Part shown: piece by piece, positions 1-8,170 of the stretch | How the letters are laid out: every line of letters begins with the position of its first letter | Numbering within the stretch: position 1 is the first letter of the stretch | From: Bacteroidales bacterium | GTDB lineage: Bacteria; Bacteroidota; Bacteroidia; Bacteroidales; UBA932 | Reading direction: 5' to 3' | Assembly: GCA_017439305.1 (NCBI GenBank) | Contig: JAFSJK010000021.1 | Location: forward strand, 27,038-91,037 | Length of the DNA: 64,000 nt | Notes under the pieces: generated by a model | Told to the model about the DNA's origin: nothing | Databases searched by the model: none | Seen by the model: only the letters and a program-made list of their open reading frames with translations | Program-made: the position numbers and the translations under genes

Positions 1-1229
1 AGGAAGAACTGCTCGAACTCCGCCCCGAAGATATTCCGGGACAGATGCAGGACCAGATTCCCGTCATACCCGGCGCAGGAAACGGCGCCGCTGTTGCCCC
101 GCTGGCGTCCAAGGATGAAGTCAAATGCAGTCACATACGGGCGCATCTCCTCCGGAAGCCGGATTTCGCCCAGATTGGACAGGGTCTGGGAGCAGTAATT
201 GTCTCCGTGATGACGGTTGATATAGTCGATGACGGGCTTTTTCACCAGCAGCGGGAGGCAGCGGACGGCAAAGTTCCGCTCCAGTTCCACGTTCGCGGCA
301 ATCTTCGGCTCCAGGTTCTCGGGGCGCAGCATCGTCCGCTTCTGCATCTTTACGAGACGTACCAGCTGGTCTAATTGGAGATAGCCGCTGCGGACATCCA
401 GTCCCAGATTGACATAGGAGGAGAAGTTCCGCACCGACCGGCTGCCGTACATCGGACGCAGGTTCACGGGGACGCTCACTTTCAGGACACTGGAAACCTT
501 TTTCCGGTCCCCGTCAGCCCGGTACAGCTTCTGGAGCGCTTCCAGCATCATCCCGGTCAGCAGGTCCGTCACCGTGCAGTCCATCCGCCTGCAAACCCCT
601 TTCAGGGCATCCAGCGGCATGACGACCCGGATGTCCCGCAGCCCGGCGGAAGGAAGCCTTTCCCCATTGATATGATACGCCGGCACATTCTTTTCCAAGG
701 AACCCTTCCTGCCTGCGAATACAGTCTTGAAGCTGTCTTCCAGCTCCCCGGTGTCGGGCGTTTCGGAGGGGTCGAGCACCTTGCCGGAATAAGAAATCTT
801 CAAGCCGTATTTCAGCCGGAGATACTCCCCCGTCAGGGTGAGCAGGAACGTTTCGGAACCCGTCCCGTCGGCCAGGACATGGAAGACATCCAGGACGATC
901 CGGTTTCCGTCGGCGCATACCTTATACAGGAACCCGCCGTTGTCGCTGAAATGGAAACGGCTGAGCGGTGTGGCCGGACCCACCTCCGGAGTCTTGTCCA
1001 TCCGGTTCAGATGCCACCAGAAAGCGCCGGAGCGGAGTTCGCACCGGAACGTAGGGATCCGTTCCGATACCGTCACGAGCGCCTGCTGCAGACAAGTCAG
1101 GTCCACGGGTTCGGAGAGCGTAACGCTCATCCTGTACAAGGAAGCGTAATGCTTGCTGAGGGAAGCCGGATAGATGTTTGCCGCATTGTCAATCCGCATC
1201 CGGGCGGGGATTCCAAGAGACTGTGCCAT
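1..1229 (-). CDS. Condensation/CAT-fold acyltransferase (alcohol acetyltransferase-like), 3' end cut by window
   Basis: Reading leftward from the ATG at 1229 gives 409 uninterrupted codons that run off the left edge, so the C-terminus is missing. About 115 residues in, HVLADG matches the HxxxDG active-site motif of the CoA-dependent acyltransferase/NRPS-condensation fold, in which the histidine is the general base. The N-terminus (RIDNAANIYPASL) and spacing look like the alcohol acetyltransferase-like family common in Bacteroidales. It has no signal peptide, so it is probably cytoplasmic. It is the last visible gene of a leftward operon starting near 4300. The acyl acceptor cannot be told. 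The family is fairly sure; a role in lipid or ester synthesis is inference. Confidence 0.72.
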   Translation of the reverse strand, partial: MAQSLGIPARMRIDNAANIYPASLSKHYASLYRMSVTLSEPVDLTCLQQALVTVSERIPTFRCELRSGAFWWHLNRMDKTPEVGPATPLSRFHFSDNGGFLYKVCADGNRIVLDVFHVLADGTGSETFLLTLTGEYLRLKYGLKISYSGKVLDPSETPDTGELEDSFKTVFAGRKGSLEKNVPAYHINGERLPSAGLRDIRVVMPLDALKGVCRRMDCTVTDLLTGMMLEALQKLYRADGDRKKVSSVLKVSVPVNLRPMYGSRSVRNFSSYVNLGLDVRSGYLQLDQLVRLVKMQKRTMLRPENLEPKIAANVELERNFAVRCLPLLVKKPVIDYINRHHGDNYCSQTLSNLGEIRLPEEMRPYVTAFDFILGRQRGNSGAVSCAGYDGNLVLHLSRNIFGAEFEQFF

Positions 1230-1346
1230 AACGTTTCGCGTTTTGTTCAAAGCGAAGGTAGGCCGCCTGCCCGGCGGGGACAAAAAAAGGTGGTCAAAAA
1301 GGGGAAAAAGTGATGAAATCGCTTCAATAGGGGCGAAATCCACCCC

Positions 1347-2576
1347 TTACCGGCCTCTCCGGAGCCTTCCGATGGCGTGTTCCAGGCTCTCGGTGGGTTC
1401 GATGATGTTGTAATCCTTCCAGAAATCAGGGTCCTGGAACTCAGCCGCCTTCTCGGAAAGGATGTCATTGGTGCGGAACATCTCGGCCCGCGGAATCTGG
1501 ACAGCCGGCTCCCGGAGGTCGGTGACAACCAGTTCGTTCACCAGCGTGTAACTGGTGGCGATCAGGCGTTTCTTCCAGTCGCAGTTGAACCGCATCGTGG
1601 AACGGAAATACTCCAGCCGGCTCTTCCCGTCCTGCAGGCGGTAAGTGACGATGGCCGACAGTTCCTTGGGAGTCAGCCGGAGAGCCAGGGGCTTCTTGAC
1701 CACCATCAGCCGGGTGGCCTTCCCCACATCGGACATGTCCAGCGTCATCTCGATCCGGGTGAAGGAGAGGAGTTCCCGGTCGATGTACATCGTTCCGTGA
1801 TACAGGGCCCAGTCCGTCTCGGCCGGATTGGACGGATGGAAATGGATGACGAACTGGAGACGGTCGCCAATATACAGCGGCATTCCCATCTCGAAGGTAT
1901 AAAGCTTCAGCTCATCCTGTTCCAGCAGGATTTCAGGGTTTTTGACGACGTCGAAGGTAATGGCCTGCGTAGGCCCTCCCTGCATCTTGACGCTCAAGGT
2001 GTCCCTTGACCGCTGGCTCAACAGCACCCGGCTCTTTTCCAGCGCTGCACGGTCCCGGTACACGGTCCCGTTGTATTCGGTCTTGTATATCCGCGAGACC
2101 GCCTCGGAAACGTACGTATACCGGTTGCGCTTCTGGAGCGTTTCCCGGTAGAAACACTCCAGAAGCTCCGGATGGTCGGGATAGTTGTCGGGAATCAGGT
2201 TGACGGCCGTCCGGACGATCTCGTACGGATCGCCCGTGATGATGGACGATTCGTCCAGGCGGATGGATTCCGGGACCAGGCGGACCGTCATCTTCTTCGT
2301 ACCGCTTTGCTGGCGCAGCGTCCGGTATCCCACATAGGAGAAGACGACCTCGATGATGGGTTGGTCGGACTTGATGGAGAATTCACCGTCGGCATTCGTG
2401 ACAGTGGCATAATGACGTTCCGGAACGGATACGTGGACCGACTCCAAAGGGCGGCCCGTCATTCCGTCCAAAACTTTTCCGGACACGATATACCCCAGCC
2501 GGACGGTATCCGTCTGGGCGAAGAGCGCAAAGGGAAGGACAAGCGCCGCAATCAGTGTCAGAAACTTCCGGAACAT
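1347..2576 (-). CDS. Exported protein with N-terminal CarboxypepD_reg-like domain
   Basis: A 409-residue protein. The chosen ATG at 2576 opens a clear signal peptide (MFRKFLTLIAALVLPFALFA); the open frame extends upstream only by running into the neighbouring dehydrogenase gene. Residues about 28-105 form a carboxypeptidase-regulatory-like beta sandwich (SGKVLDGMTGRPLESVHVSV, then GEFSIKSD), a module typical of TonB-linked outer-membrane proteins. The remaining 300 residues are beta-rich, resembling uncharacterised cell-envelope proteins (DUF5686-like in general look, but too short for that family). It lies 14 nt downstream of the dehydrogenase and is presumably co-transcribed. Function unknown; an envelope location is likely. 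Confidence 0.75.
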   Translation of the reverse strand: MFRKFLTLIAALVLPFALFAQTDTVRLGYIVSGKVLDGMTGRPLESVHVSVPERHYATVTNADGEFSIKSDQPIIEVVFSYVGYRTLRQQSGTKKMTVRLVPESIRLDESSIITGDPYEIVRTAVNLIPDNYPDHPELLECFYRETLQKRNRYTYVSEAVSRIYKTEYNGTVYRDRAALEKSRVLLSQRSRDTLSVKMQGGPTQAITFDVVKNPEILLEQDELKLYTFEMGMPLYIGDRLQFVIHFHPSNPAETDWALYHGTMYIDRELLSFTRIEMTLDMSDVGKATRLMVVKKPLALRLTPKELSAIVTYRLQDGKSRLEYFRSTMRFNCDWKKRLIATSYTLVNELVVTDLREPAVQIPRAEMFRTNDILSEKAAEFQDPDFWKDYNIIEPTESLEHAIGRLRRGR

Positions 2577-2590
2577 CCTTTCTGTCAGCG

Positions 2591-3772
2591 TTATCTGGCC
2601 ATCTTGTAAATCGCCTCCATGTCTTCCGGATACAGGACCTTGAAGCTGCCCTGGGTCGCCTCGCCGCCCCGGGAGCACTTGCGGACCATCTCCTTGATCT
2701 CCGCATCGGTAATGTCCTTGCCGATGAGTTCGTGGATATTGACCGGCATGCCGATGGCGTGGTAGAAGCGTTCCATCGCCTCGATTCCCTTGAGCGCCGT
2801 CCCCTCCGGGTCGGTGAAGTCATTCGGAACGTCCATCACGTTCACGGCGAAACGGACGAAACGGGAGACATTCTCCTTGTAGACATAACGGGCCCAGCTG
2901 GGCCAGATGGCGGCGAGGCCGGCCCCGTGGGTGGCGTCGAACATGCCGCTCAACTCGTGTTCCAGCTCGTGGGTGGCCCAGTCGCTGGAGAGGCCGCAAC
3001 CCGTCAGGTCATTGTGCGCGACACTGCCGCCCCACATGATCTGGGCGCGGGCCCGGTAGTCGCAGGGATCGGCCAGGACCTTGAACACATTCTCCTTCAT
3101 CGAGCGGAGCACCGCCTCGGCGAGGGCATCGGTCAGGTCCATGTCGTCGTCATGGGTGAAATAGCGCTCCATCGTGTGCATCATCATATCCGTAACGCCC
3201 GCCGCCGTCTGGTAAGGAGGCAGCGTAAAGGTGCGGACCGGATTCATGATGGCGAACTTGGGACGGCTCATCGCATTGGAATAGCCCAGTTTCACGTCGC
3301 CATCCTCGTTCGTGATGACGCTCGCGTCACTCATTTCGCTGCCGGCGGCAGGAATCGTGAGGACGCACGCGACGGGAAGATAGCATTCCGGATCAGCTTT
3401 CCCCAGATAGAAATCCCAGACATTCCCGCTGTAAGGGACGCCACAGGCAATCGCCTTGGCGGAGTCGATGACACTTCCTCCCCCGACGGCCAGGATGAAG
3501 TCCACCCCCTCCTTGCGGCACAGGTCGATGCCCTCCTGCACCTTGGAAAGGCGCGGATTGGGAACGACACCTCCCAGCAGGACGACGTCTACTCCGCCTT
3601 GTTTCAGCAAGTTGCACACCTTGTCCAGCAGGCCGGATTTCTTCGCGCTCTGGCCGCCAAAGTGGACCAGGACCTTATGGCCGCCGTATTTCTTCACCAG
3701 ATCGGCAACCTGTTCTTCGGACTCTTTTCCGAACACGACCTCCGTCGGGGCGTAGTAGACAAAATCTTTCAT
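2591..3772 (-). CDS. Iron-containing alcohol dehydrogenase (butanol dehydrogenase/YqhD type)
   Basis: A full-length 393-residue group III alcohol dehydrogenase, which reduces aldehydes to alcohols with NAD(P)H in the cytoplasm. The nucleotide-binding stretch GGGSVIDSAKAIA sits near residues 97-109, followed by the metal-ligand region (DMMMHTMERYFTH, and HELEHELSG with a later DATHGAG) that supplies the Asp and His ligands for iron. Start MKDFVYYAPTEVVFG is the usual family opening. It is second in the leftward operon, 15 nt after the lipoprotein gene. The likely substrate is a short-chain aldehyde from fermentation; NADPH versus NADH preference cannot be read. Confidence 0.93.
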   Translation of the reverse strand: MKDFVYYAPTEVVFGKESEEQVADLVKKYGGHKVLVHFGGQSAKKSGLLDKVCNLLKQGGVDVVLLGGVVPNPRLSKVQEGIDLCRKEGVDFILAVGGGSVIDSAKAIACGVPYSGNVWDFYLGKADPECYLPVACVLTIPAAGSEMSDASVITNEDGDVKLGYSNAMSRPKFAIMNPVRTFTLPPYQTAAGVTDMMMHTMERYFTHDDDMDLTDALAEAVLRSMKENVFKVLADPCDYRARAQIMWGGSVAHNDLTGCGLSSDWATHELEHELSGMFDATHGAGLAAIWPSWARYVYKENVSRFVRFAVNVMDVPNDFTDPEGTALKGIEAMERFYHAIGMPVNIHELIGKDITDAEIKEMVRKCSRGGEATQGSFKVLYPEDMEAIYKMAR

Positions 3773-3787
3773 TTTCAGCGTTTTAAG

Positions 3788-4264
3788 CTATTGCAGGGAA
3801 TTCATGATGCTCTTGAGGACATTCACCGTGGCGGCGACCCCTTCATTGGAAGCGGACACCTGCGTGGCCTGGCCAGCCGCGGCCGCCGCAGCCGCTGCTG
3901 TAAGGGCGGATGTGTCAATGTTGGCCAATGATTGCAGACCGGTGATGACCGAGGAGATGTTGGAACTGTTCACCAGGTTAGCGGAACCCTTGATCAGACC
4001 GGAGACGAAATCGTTCGTGAAATCGTTCGTAGCACCGGAAAGCGAGCCGGCACCGGTGAGGATCTTGCCGATGTTGATGATGTTCGTCAGGTTGGAAAGG
4101 TCGATCCCGCCCGTGGCCTTGAGGACATTGTAGATGGCAGCCAGGCCGGAACCCGTGTTGGCACCCATCGAAGTGGCATTGGAAGCAACATTCTTGAGAA
4201 TGGAGCAGGAGGAAAGGAGCATAAGGGCCGCGAGGGCCGCCGCGATGCGTTTGAACATTTTCAT
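3788..4264 (-). CDS. Small Ala/Ser/Asn-rich lipoprotein of unknown function
   Basis: 158 residues beginning with a lipoprotein signal (MKMFKRIAAALAALMLLSSC; lipidated Cys about residue 20). The mature part is rich in Ala, Ser, Asn and Thr, with short amphipathic segments (LTNIINIGKILTGAG, LINSSNISSV-like) and an eight-alanine run near residue 131. I do not recognise a named family with confidence; it resembles uncharacterised Bacteroidales lipoproteins. It is the promoter-proximal gene of the operon running left to the acyltransferase, with a TAnnTTTG box 38 nt upstream of its start. Confidence 0.72.
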   Translation of the reverse strand: MKMFKRIAAALAALMLLSSCSILKNVASNATSMGANTGSGLAAIYNVLKATGGIDLSNLTNIINIGKILTGAGSLSGATNDFTNDFVSGLIKGSANLVNSSNISSVITGLQSLANIDTSALTAAAAAAAAGQATQVSASNEGVAATVNVLKSIMNSLQ

Positions 4265-4301
4265 AATACCGTATTATTAGTTAAGCGTTTTCCTGATAAT
4301 G

Positions 4302-4309
4302 CAAAGATA
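4302..4309 (-). promoter_or_regulatory. Bacteroidota -7 box for the 4264-1 operon
   Basis: On the minus strand the sequence reads TATCTTTG, a perfect match to TAnnTTTG, placing the transcript start about 30 nt upstream of the lipoprotein ATG. Confidence 0.7.
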
Positions 4310-4401
4310 ATCAATTTCATGAAAGATGCCAGATTGTCAGTTTCTTTTTCGGTGGACCGGATTTTGATAGTTTTCCCTCCGGACAAACAGAACAAGACAA
4401 A

Positions 4402-5199
4402 ATGGGATCGGCAAAATGGATCGTAGGATTCCTCGGATGGGTCTATGGAGGACCGATCGGGGCCCTCATCGGCTACTTTCTCGGATCAGCCCTGGACCGT
4501 GGAATCGAAGCGGCCCGGCAGCTCGGGCCCGGGCCCTCGGGAACGTCTGGGACATCCGGGTCTTCCGGCAGGACTTATCAGCGCAACACGGGTGGTTACA
4601 CGACGGGCACGGAGCAGCGTAACAGCTTCTTTGTCAGCCTGCTCATCCTGTCTTCCGCCGTCATCAAGGCGGACGGGCGCACCCTCCAGCCGGAGCTGGA
4701 CTACGTAAAGAACTTCATCCGCCAGAACTTCGGCATCGATGCCGCCAACCAGGCGATGCAATTCCTCTCCCGCCTGGAATCCCAGCAAGTCAACATCTAC
4801 TCGGTGGGCACGCAGATCGCCGATAACATGAACTATTCCCAGCGGCTGCAGCTGTTCGACTACCTGGTCCGGATCGCCATCGCCGACGGCGAGTTCAGCA
4901 AGTCCGAGAAATCCGTCCTGGAATCCATCGGCAGCGCCCTCCGTCTCAACTCCTCCGACGTCGCCTCCAACATCGCGATGTTCTACAAGGAAACCAGCGA
5001 ATCGGCCTACGCCGTCCTGGAGATCTCCCCTTCCGCCACGGACGACGAAGTCCGCACCGCCTACCGCCGGATGGCCATGAAGAACCACCCCGACAAAGTT
5101 GCCACCCTGGGCCCCGAAGTCCAGAAAGCCGCCCAGGCAAAGTTCCAGAAGATCCAGGAGGCCTACGAGACGATCAAGAAGGAGAGAGGAATGAAATAA
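4402..5199 (+). CDS. TerB-DnaJ protein with glycine-zipper-like N-terminal membrane segment (DjlA-like)
   Basis: 265 residues. Residues 1-35 are a hydrophobic, Gly-rich segment (WIVGFLGWVYGGPIGALIGY) likely to insert in the membrane, followed by a Gly/Ser/Thr linker (41-72). Residues about 75-195 match a TerB/DjlA helical domain with paired acidic ADGR and ADGEFSKSEK segments. The C-terminus (202-265) is a J-domain with the HPD motif at 229-231, which stimulates the Hsp70 ATPase. This order is that of DjlA, a membrane-anchored DnaK co-chaperone. The gene stands alone and is convergent with the nuclease gene to its right. No perfect -7 box is seen upstream. Confidence 0.88.
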   Translation: MGSAKWIVGFLGWVYGGPIGALIGYFLGSALDRGIEAARQLGPGPSGTSGTSGSSGRTYQRNTGGYTTGTEQRNSFFVSLLILSSAVIKADGRTLQPELDYVKNFIRQNFGIDAANQAMQFLSRLESQQVNIYSVGTQIADNMNYSQRLQLFDYLVRIAIADGEFSKSEKSVLESIGSALRLNSSDVASNIAMFYKETSESAYAVLEISPSATDDEVRTAYRRMAMKNHPDKVATLGPEVQKAAQAKFQKIQEAYETIKKERGMK

Positions 5200-5240
5200 G
5201 GTATTCCCGATTGTCCGTCTTTAGGACCTTTCACGAAAAA

Positions 5241-5316
5241 CTGTGTAAATCACCCCTGTTTGCACAATTATCGGCCATTTCGGTCAATAATTGTGCAGAG
5301 GACCGCGATTTACACA
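5241..5316. repeat. Nested inverted repeat between convergent genes
   Basis: Outer arms 5242-5251 (TGTGTAAATC) and 5307-5316 pair perfectly, as do inner arms 5261-5271 (TGCACAATTAT) and 5287-5297, with asymmetric internal loops and a 15-nt apical loop. It sits in the 124-nt gap between two gene ends. There is no clear T-run, so it is not a standard intrinsic terminator, though it could still insulate the two transcripts. Confidence 0.6.
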
Positions 5317-5323
5317 ATTAGTA

Positions 5324-7912
5324 TTACCAAAGCTGTTTATCCGTCTGTTCTGCTTGTCCTTGGAATTCAACAGGAACATTCGCAAAGAAATCAATGCCAG
5401 TACGTCCTTCAACAGCATCGATAGTTGTCGCGAAGGAGGAATACTTCTCTCCAGTATGAGATTCATTCGTAAACAAGTAGGCGATGCCCTTGGCGTCAAT
5501 CATCTCGCCAGAAGTATTGAAGGAGCATCTCATCAGCAACTTGTACACGTGACTCGGAATCGAGACGTCCTTGTTGTCATTACTGGGCAAGGTCTGGATT
5601 TCCCCTTCGAACAAAACACCGGTCACCACATAGAGGGTATCCCGTTCGGTCGGTGCCGGAATGTCCTGCTCCAACGAATTCCATACACCACCGTTGAAAC
5701 CGTTCTGCCACTGGGGAGCCTGGTTGGTATAGTAGAAGGTTTCCCGGTTGGCGTCAACACAGGTTTGCCGATCGCTTGAAGCGCAGAAATGGCCCTTGCT
5801 GAATCCGACCGTCCCGGCATTCTTCAATCCGGACTGCTGCCATGAAGACGGAATACCCGGATCGTAATCCCAACTCTCATTTCTTCCCACCTTGTTATTC
5901 GGATAAGCCTCCGCATGCATGACCTGGGCGACCCATAACGGGCAATGACGGTTTCCGTCATAAAGGACCGTATAGTTCCGATACGTTTTCCCTTGGTACA
6001 CATAGCTGTGCGTAACAGCCCGCTGCTTGCTGTCCGTGGTGTAATAATTATACCAATATGCTGTATTGTCAGACGTATTTGTTTCCTCTCCGGATCCGCT
6101 GGCAGAAGTCGTATTCACCAAATGGATGGCCGGGACCTCATAGCAGCCCAGCCACTGAAGACCGACATTCCCGCCCGAGGAAGAGGAAAGGGTCTTGAAC
6201 GAAAGGACATCCCCCGTCAGTTCCAAATAGTTCTGTCCGTCTTCACAATACTGGATGACAGCCTGGAAGTAATAGGTCGTATTCTCCTCCAGACTGGCAA
6301 GAGTCGCATGGAATTCGCCGGAAGTTACATTGAAATCCTTGGTATACAGTGTATTCGACAGGTTATCAGCCGATGTGCCCCAAAGGAAATGCGCCTCGGT
6401 GACATTGGTCCCGAGATTGGCGAACATAGCATTCAATGTGGCGGAAGAGAGGGAGATATTGGTGGCCGGTTTCGTCACAAGCGAGGGTCCAATCGACGCA
6501 AGTTTGTATAGCTGGACAGGCTGCTGGCCGCCCGTATAGCAGGCGAAACGCGGTGAAGAATCATTCCACCGGATGGTACGTCCTGTATTATAGACACTCG
6601 TAATCGTCGCATTTCCGGAAGAATCAACGGAAAGGGTCCAATCATCCCTGCTTGCGGAATAACTGGAATTGAAAAACAGACTGTTACTTGAACCGGTAAA
6701 TCCCAGATAGGAATCTCCCAACTTGAGTGAATATCCCGCCTCAGTAGCCTCAATCACAATATCATAGGGATTGCCGGCAGCATATTCAATCGCACCGTTT
6801 GTCACGGCGACGCCAGAGGCATACACGCCATAGTTGTTGTTGGAAGCCTTCCCGGAAAGGAGATTGGCGGATGTTCCGCTCATGGTATAGGCGAGCACAT
6901 AATGGCCTTCACCCAAGTCGTCATTCGACGCAACCAGCCTGTAGGCAGGCCCCTCCGACGTTGTCTTCACCGCCCTGTCCATCTTGATCGGGAGGATATT
7001 GCGGCGATTGGCGATGAACTCGCGGGTAAAGCCGGAAATCTCGCGCGTATAGGTCGCCTTGTTCGTGGCGACCTCGACCGTGAGGGAGGTGAGGGTAACC
7101 GGGAGGATAGACATCCAGAAGGTAACGTTTCCATTCTCGATGGTCAGGTTGTCGCCCTTGATGACGATCTTGTTGGCAGCCGTATTGTCATTTGTTGCGG
7201 AATACTCGCCTGTGACAATGTTCATCTTCTGTTTACCGACAAGGTTCGCGCCCTCCTGGGCAGTGAGGGTGATCATCGAAACTTTCTCTCCGGAGACAGT
7301 CCCGGGAAGGCCCTTCAAGGTGATTTGCCCGTGGGCGACGACACGGTTCCAGACAAGCATGACCGGCGTGGTCGGGCGTGACGTAAACTCGTCGATGGAA
7401 TGGCCCAGCATCAGGTCGGCAAGGCGGTCGAAGCTGTCGGCCAGCGGGGTCTGGGTGGCGGGAAGCTCCACCTCTGCGATAGGGGCGCCGTCAGTCATGG
7501 TCGTTCCGGTGGCATCGCCGGGATAGACCGCATAAAACACATGCTCCCCTTCCGTCGTACCGGAAAAACCGGCGTTGATAGAGAACGAGGCGACCGCTCC
7601 ATCCTCCGTCAGGGTCGCCATATTGGATTTATAGAGCTTGGCATCATTGGCAGATGCATTGCCAGACGCATTCTGCCACTTGCCGGCCACGGTATACCCC
7701 ATCCGGATATTATCCGCCTGGTCCCACAGGATGGTTTCCCCGTTCCAATGGGTCCTGGTTTCATCCCCGGTCTCGGTCTGGGGGCGTTCAGAAACGAATA
7801 CGATGGTGGCTTCCTCGGTTTCCGGCTCCGGAATCACCGGGATCTCTTCCTTCACCTTCTGGCATCCCGCCAGCACGGCCAATGCGAACAAGACAGGTCG
7901 GAATGAACTCAT
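5324..7912 (-). CDS. Fimbrillin-like lipoprotein with C-terminal DNA/RNA non-specific endonuclease (NUC) domain
   Basis: 862 residues. The ATG at 7912 opens a lipoprotein signal (FALAVLAGC, Cys17). Residues about 35-315 resemble the Mfa-like/fimbrillin fold (ETRTHWNGETILWDQADNIR near the start, ISGFTREFIANRRNILPIKM at the end). Residues about 322-470 are a domain shared with the lipoprotein at 9634-12072 (RTIRWN..FACYTGGQQPVQLY). Residues 475-575 look like an Fn3 fold. The C-terminal third (about 635-862) is a ββα-metal NUC nuclease: SKGHFCASSDR at 705-715 places the catalytic histidine at 708, with TNQAPQ and Asn740/Glu748 as later NUC landmarks. The usual DRGH is SKGH here. Inferred role: cell-surface nuclease. 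The ORF is intact and coupled to the tiny gene upstream. Confidence 0.87.
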   Translation of the reverse strand: MSSFRPVLFALAVLAGCQKVKEEIPVIPEPETEEATIVFVSERPQTETGDETRTHWNGETILWDQADNIRMGYTVAGKWQNASGNASANDAKLYKSNMATLTEDGAVASFSINAGFSGTTEGEHVFYAVYPGDATGTTMTDGAPIAEVELPATQTPLADSFDRLADLMLGHSIDEFTSRPTTPVMLVWNRVVAHGQITLKGLPGTVSGEKVSMITLTAQEGANLVGKQKMNIVTGEYSATNDNTAANKIVIKGDNLTIENGNVTFWMSILPVTLTSLTVEVATNKATYTREISGFTREFIANRRNILPIKMDRAVKTTSEGPAYRLVASNDDLGEGHYVLAYTMSGTSANLLSGKASNNNYGVYASGVAVTNGAIEYAAGNPYDIVIEATEAGYSLKLGDSYLGFTGSSNSLFFNSSYSASRDDWTLSVDSSGNATITSVYNTGRTIRWNDSSPRFACYTGGQQPVQLYKLASIGPSLVTKPATNISLSSATLNAMFANLGTNVTEAHFLWGTSADNLSNTLYTKDFNVTSGEFHATLASLEENTTYYFQAVIQYCEDGQNYLELTGDVLSFKTLSSSSGGNVGLQWLGCYEVPAIHLVNTTSASGSGEETNTSDNTAYWYNYYTTDSKQRAVTHSYVYQGKTYRNYTVLYDGNRHCPLWVAQVMHAEAYPNNKVGRNESWDYDPGIPSSWQQSGLKNAGTVGFSKGHFCASSDRQTCVDANRETFYYTNQAPQWQNGFNGGVWNSLEQDIPAPTERDTLYVVTGVLFEGEIQTLPSNDNKDVSIPSHVYKLLMRCSFNTSGEMIDAKGIAYLFTNESHTGEKYSSFATTIDAVEGRTGIDFFANVPVEFQGQAEQTDKQLW

Positions 7913-7913
7913 C

Positions 7914-8045
7914 TTACAACTCCTCCATCTCGTTATCGTCATACCCATTGTCGGCCCGTCCGACATTGGAATCCTGCAGGAACGCCTTCTCCTGTCGTAC
8001 CACAATCACCTCCGCCTCCGGAGGGAAATACAGTTGTTTTTTCAT
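7914..8045 (-). CDS. 43-residue protein (YxxPEAE family) coupled to the nuclease lipoprotein
   Basis: ATG at 8045, TAA at 7916-7914, one base before the nuclease ATG, so the nuclease SD (GGAG) lies inside this gene. The peptide starts MKKQLYFPPEAEVIVVRQEK and ends in an acidic tail (GYDDNEMEEL). It has no signal peptide and no membrane segment. It aligns with the 44-residue protein at 12085-12219: M(K/R)K..Y..PEAE(V/L)(I/L)VVR.E..F, then a YDD acidic end. Homology between two otherwise separate loci in the same position makes it a real gene. I know no function. Translational coupling, a chaperone-like helper or a peptide signal are all open. Confidence 0.72.
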   Translation of the reverse strand: MKKQLYFPPEAEVIVVRQEKAFLQDSNVGRADNGYDDNEMEEL

Positions 8046-8063
8046 TACAGATGATTTATCTTA

Positions 8064-8071
8064 CAAATTTA
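8064..8071 (-). promoter_or_regulatory. -7 box for the tiny gene/nuclease operon
   Basis: Minus strand TAAATTTG, a perfect TAnnTTTG, 19 nt upstream of the ATG at 8045. Confidence 0.65.
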
Positions 8072-8170
8072 GGAAAAGTATTCGGAAAGGGCAAGATGAA
8101 ACCCAGGATATGGCTGAATCAAAAATTATCGTTATTTTCGCATAAATCATTCAGAATTACACACTTGCTT

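Noticed and set aside
375-1313. Plus-strand 312-codon frame
   Set aside because: Antisense to the acyltransferase, with no family features; GC-rich third positions open such shadow frames.
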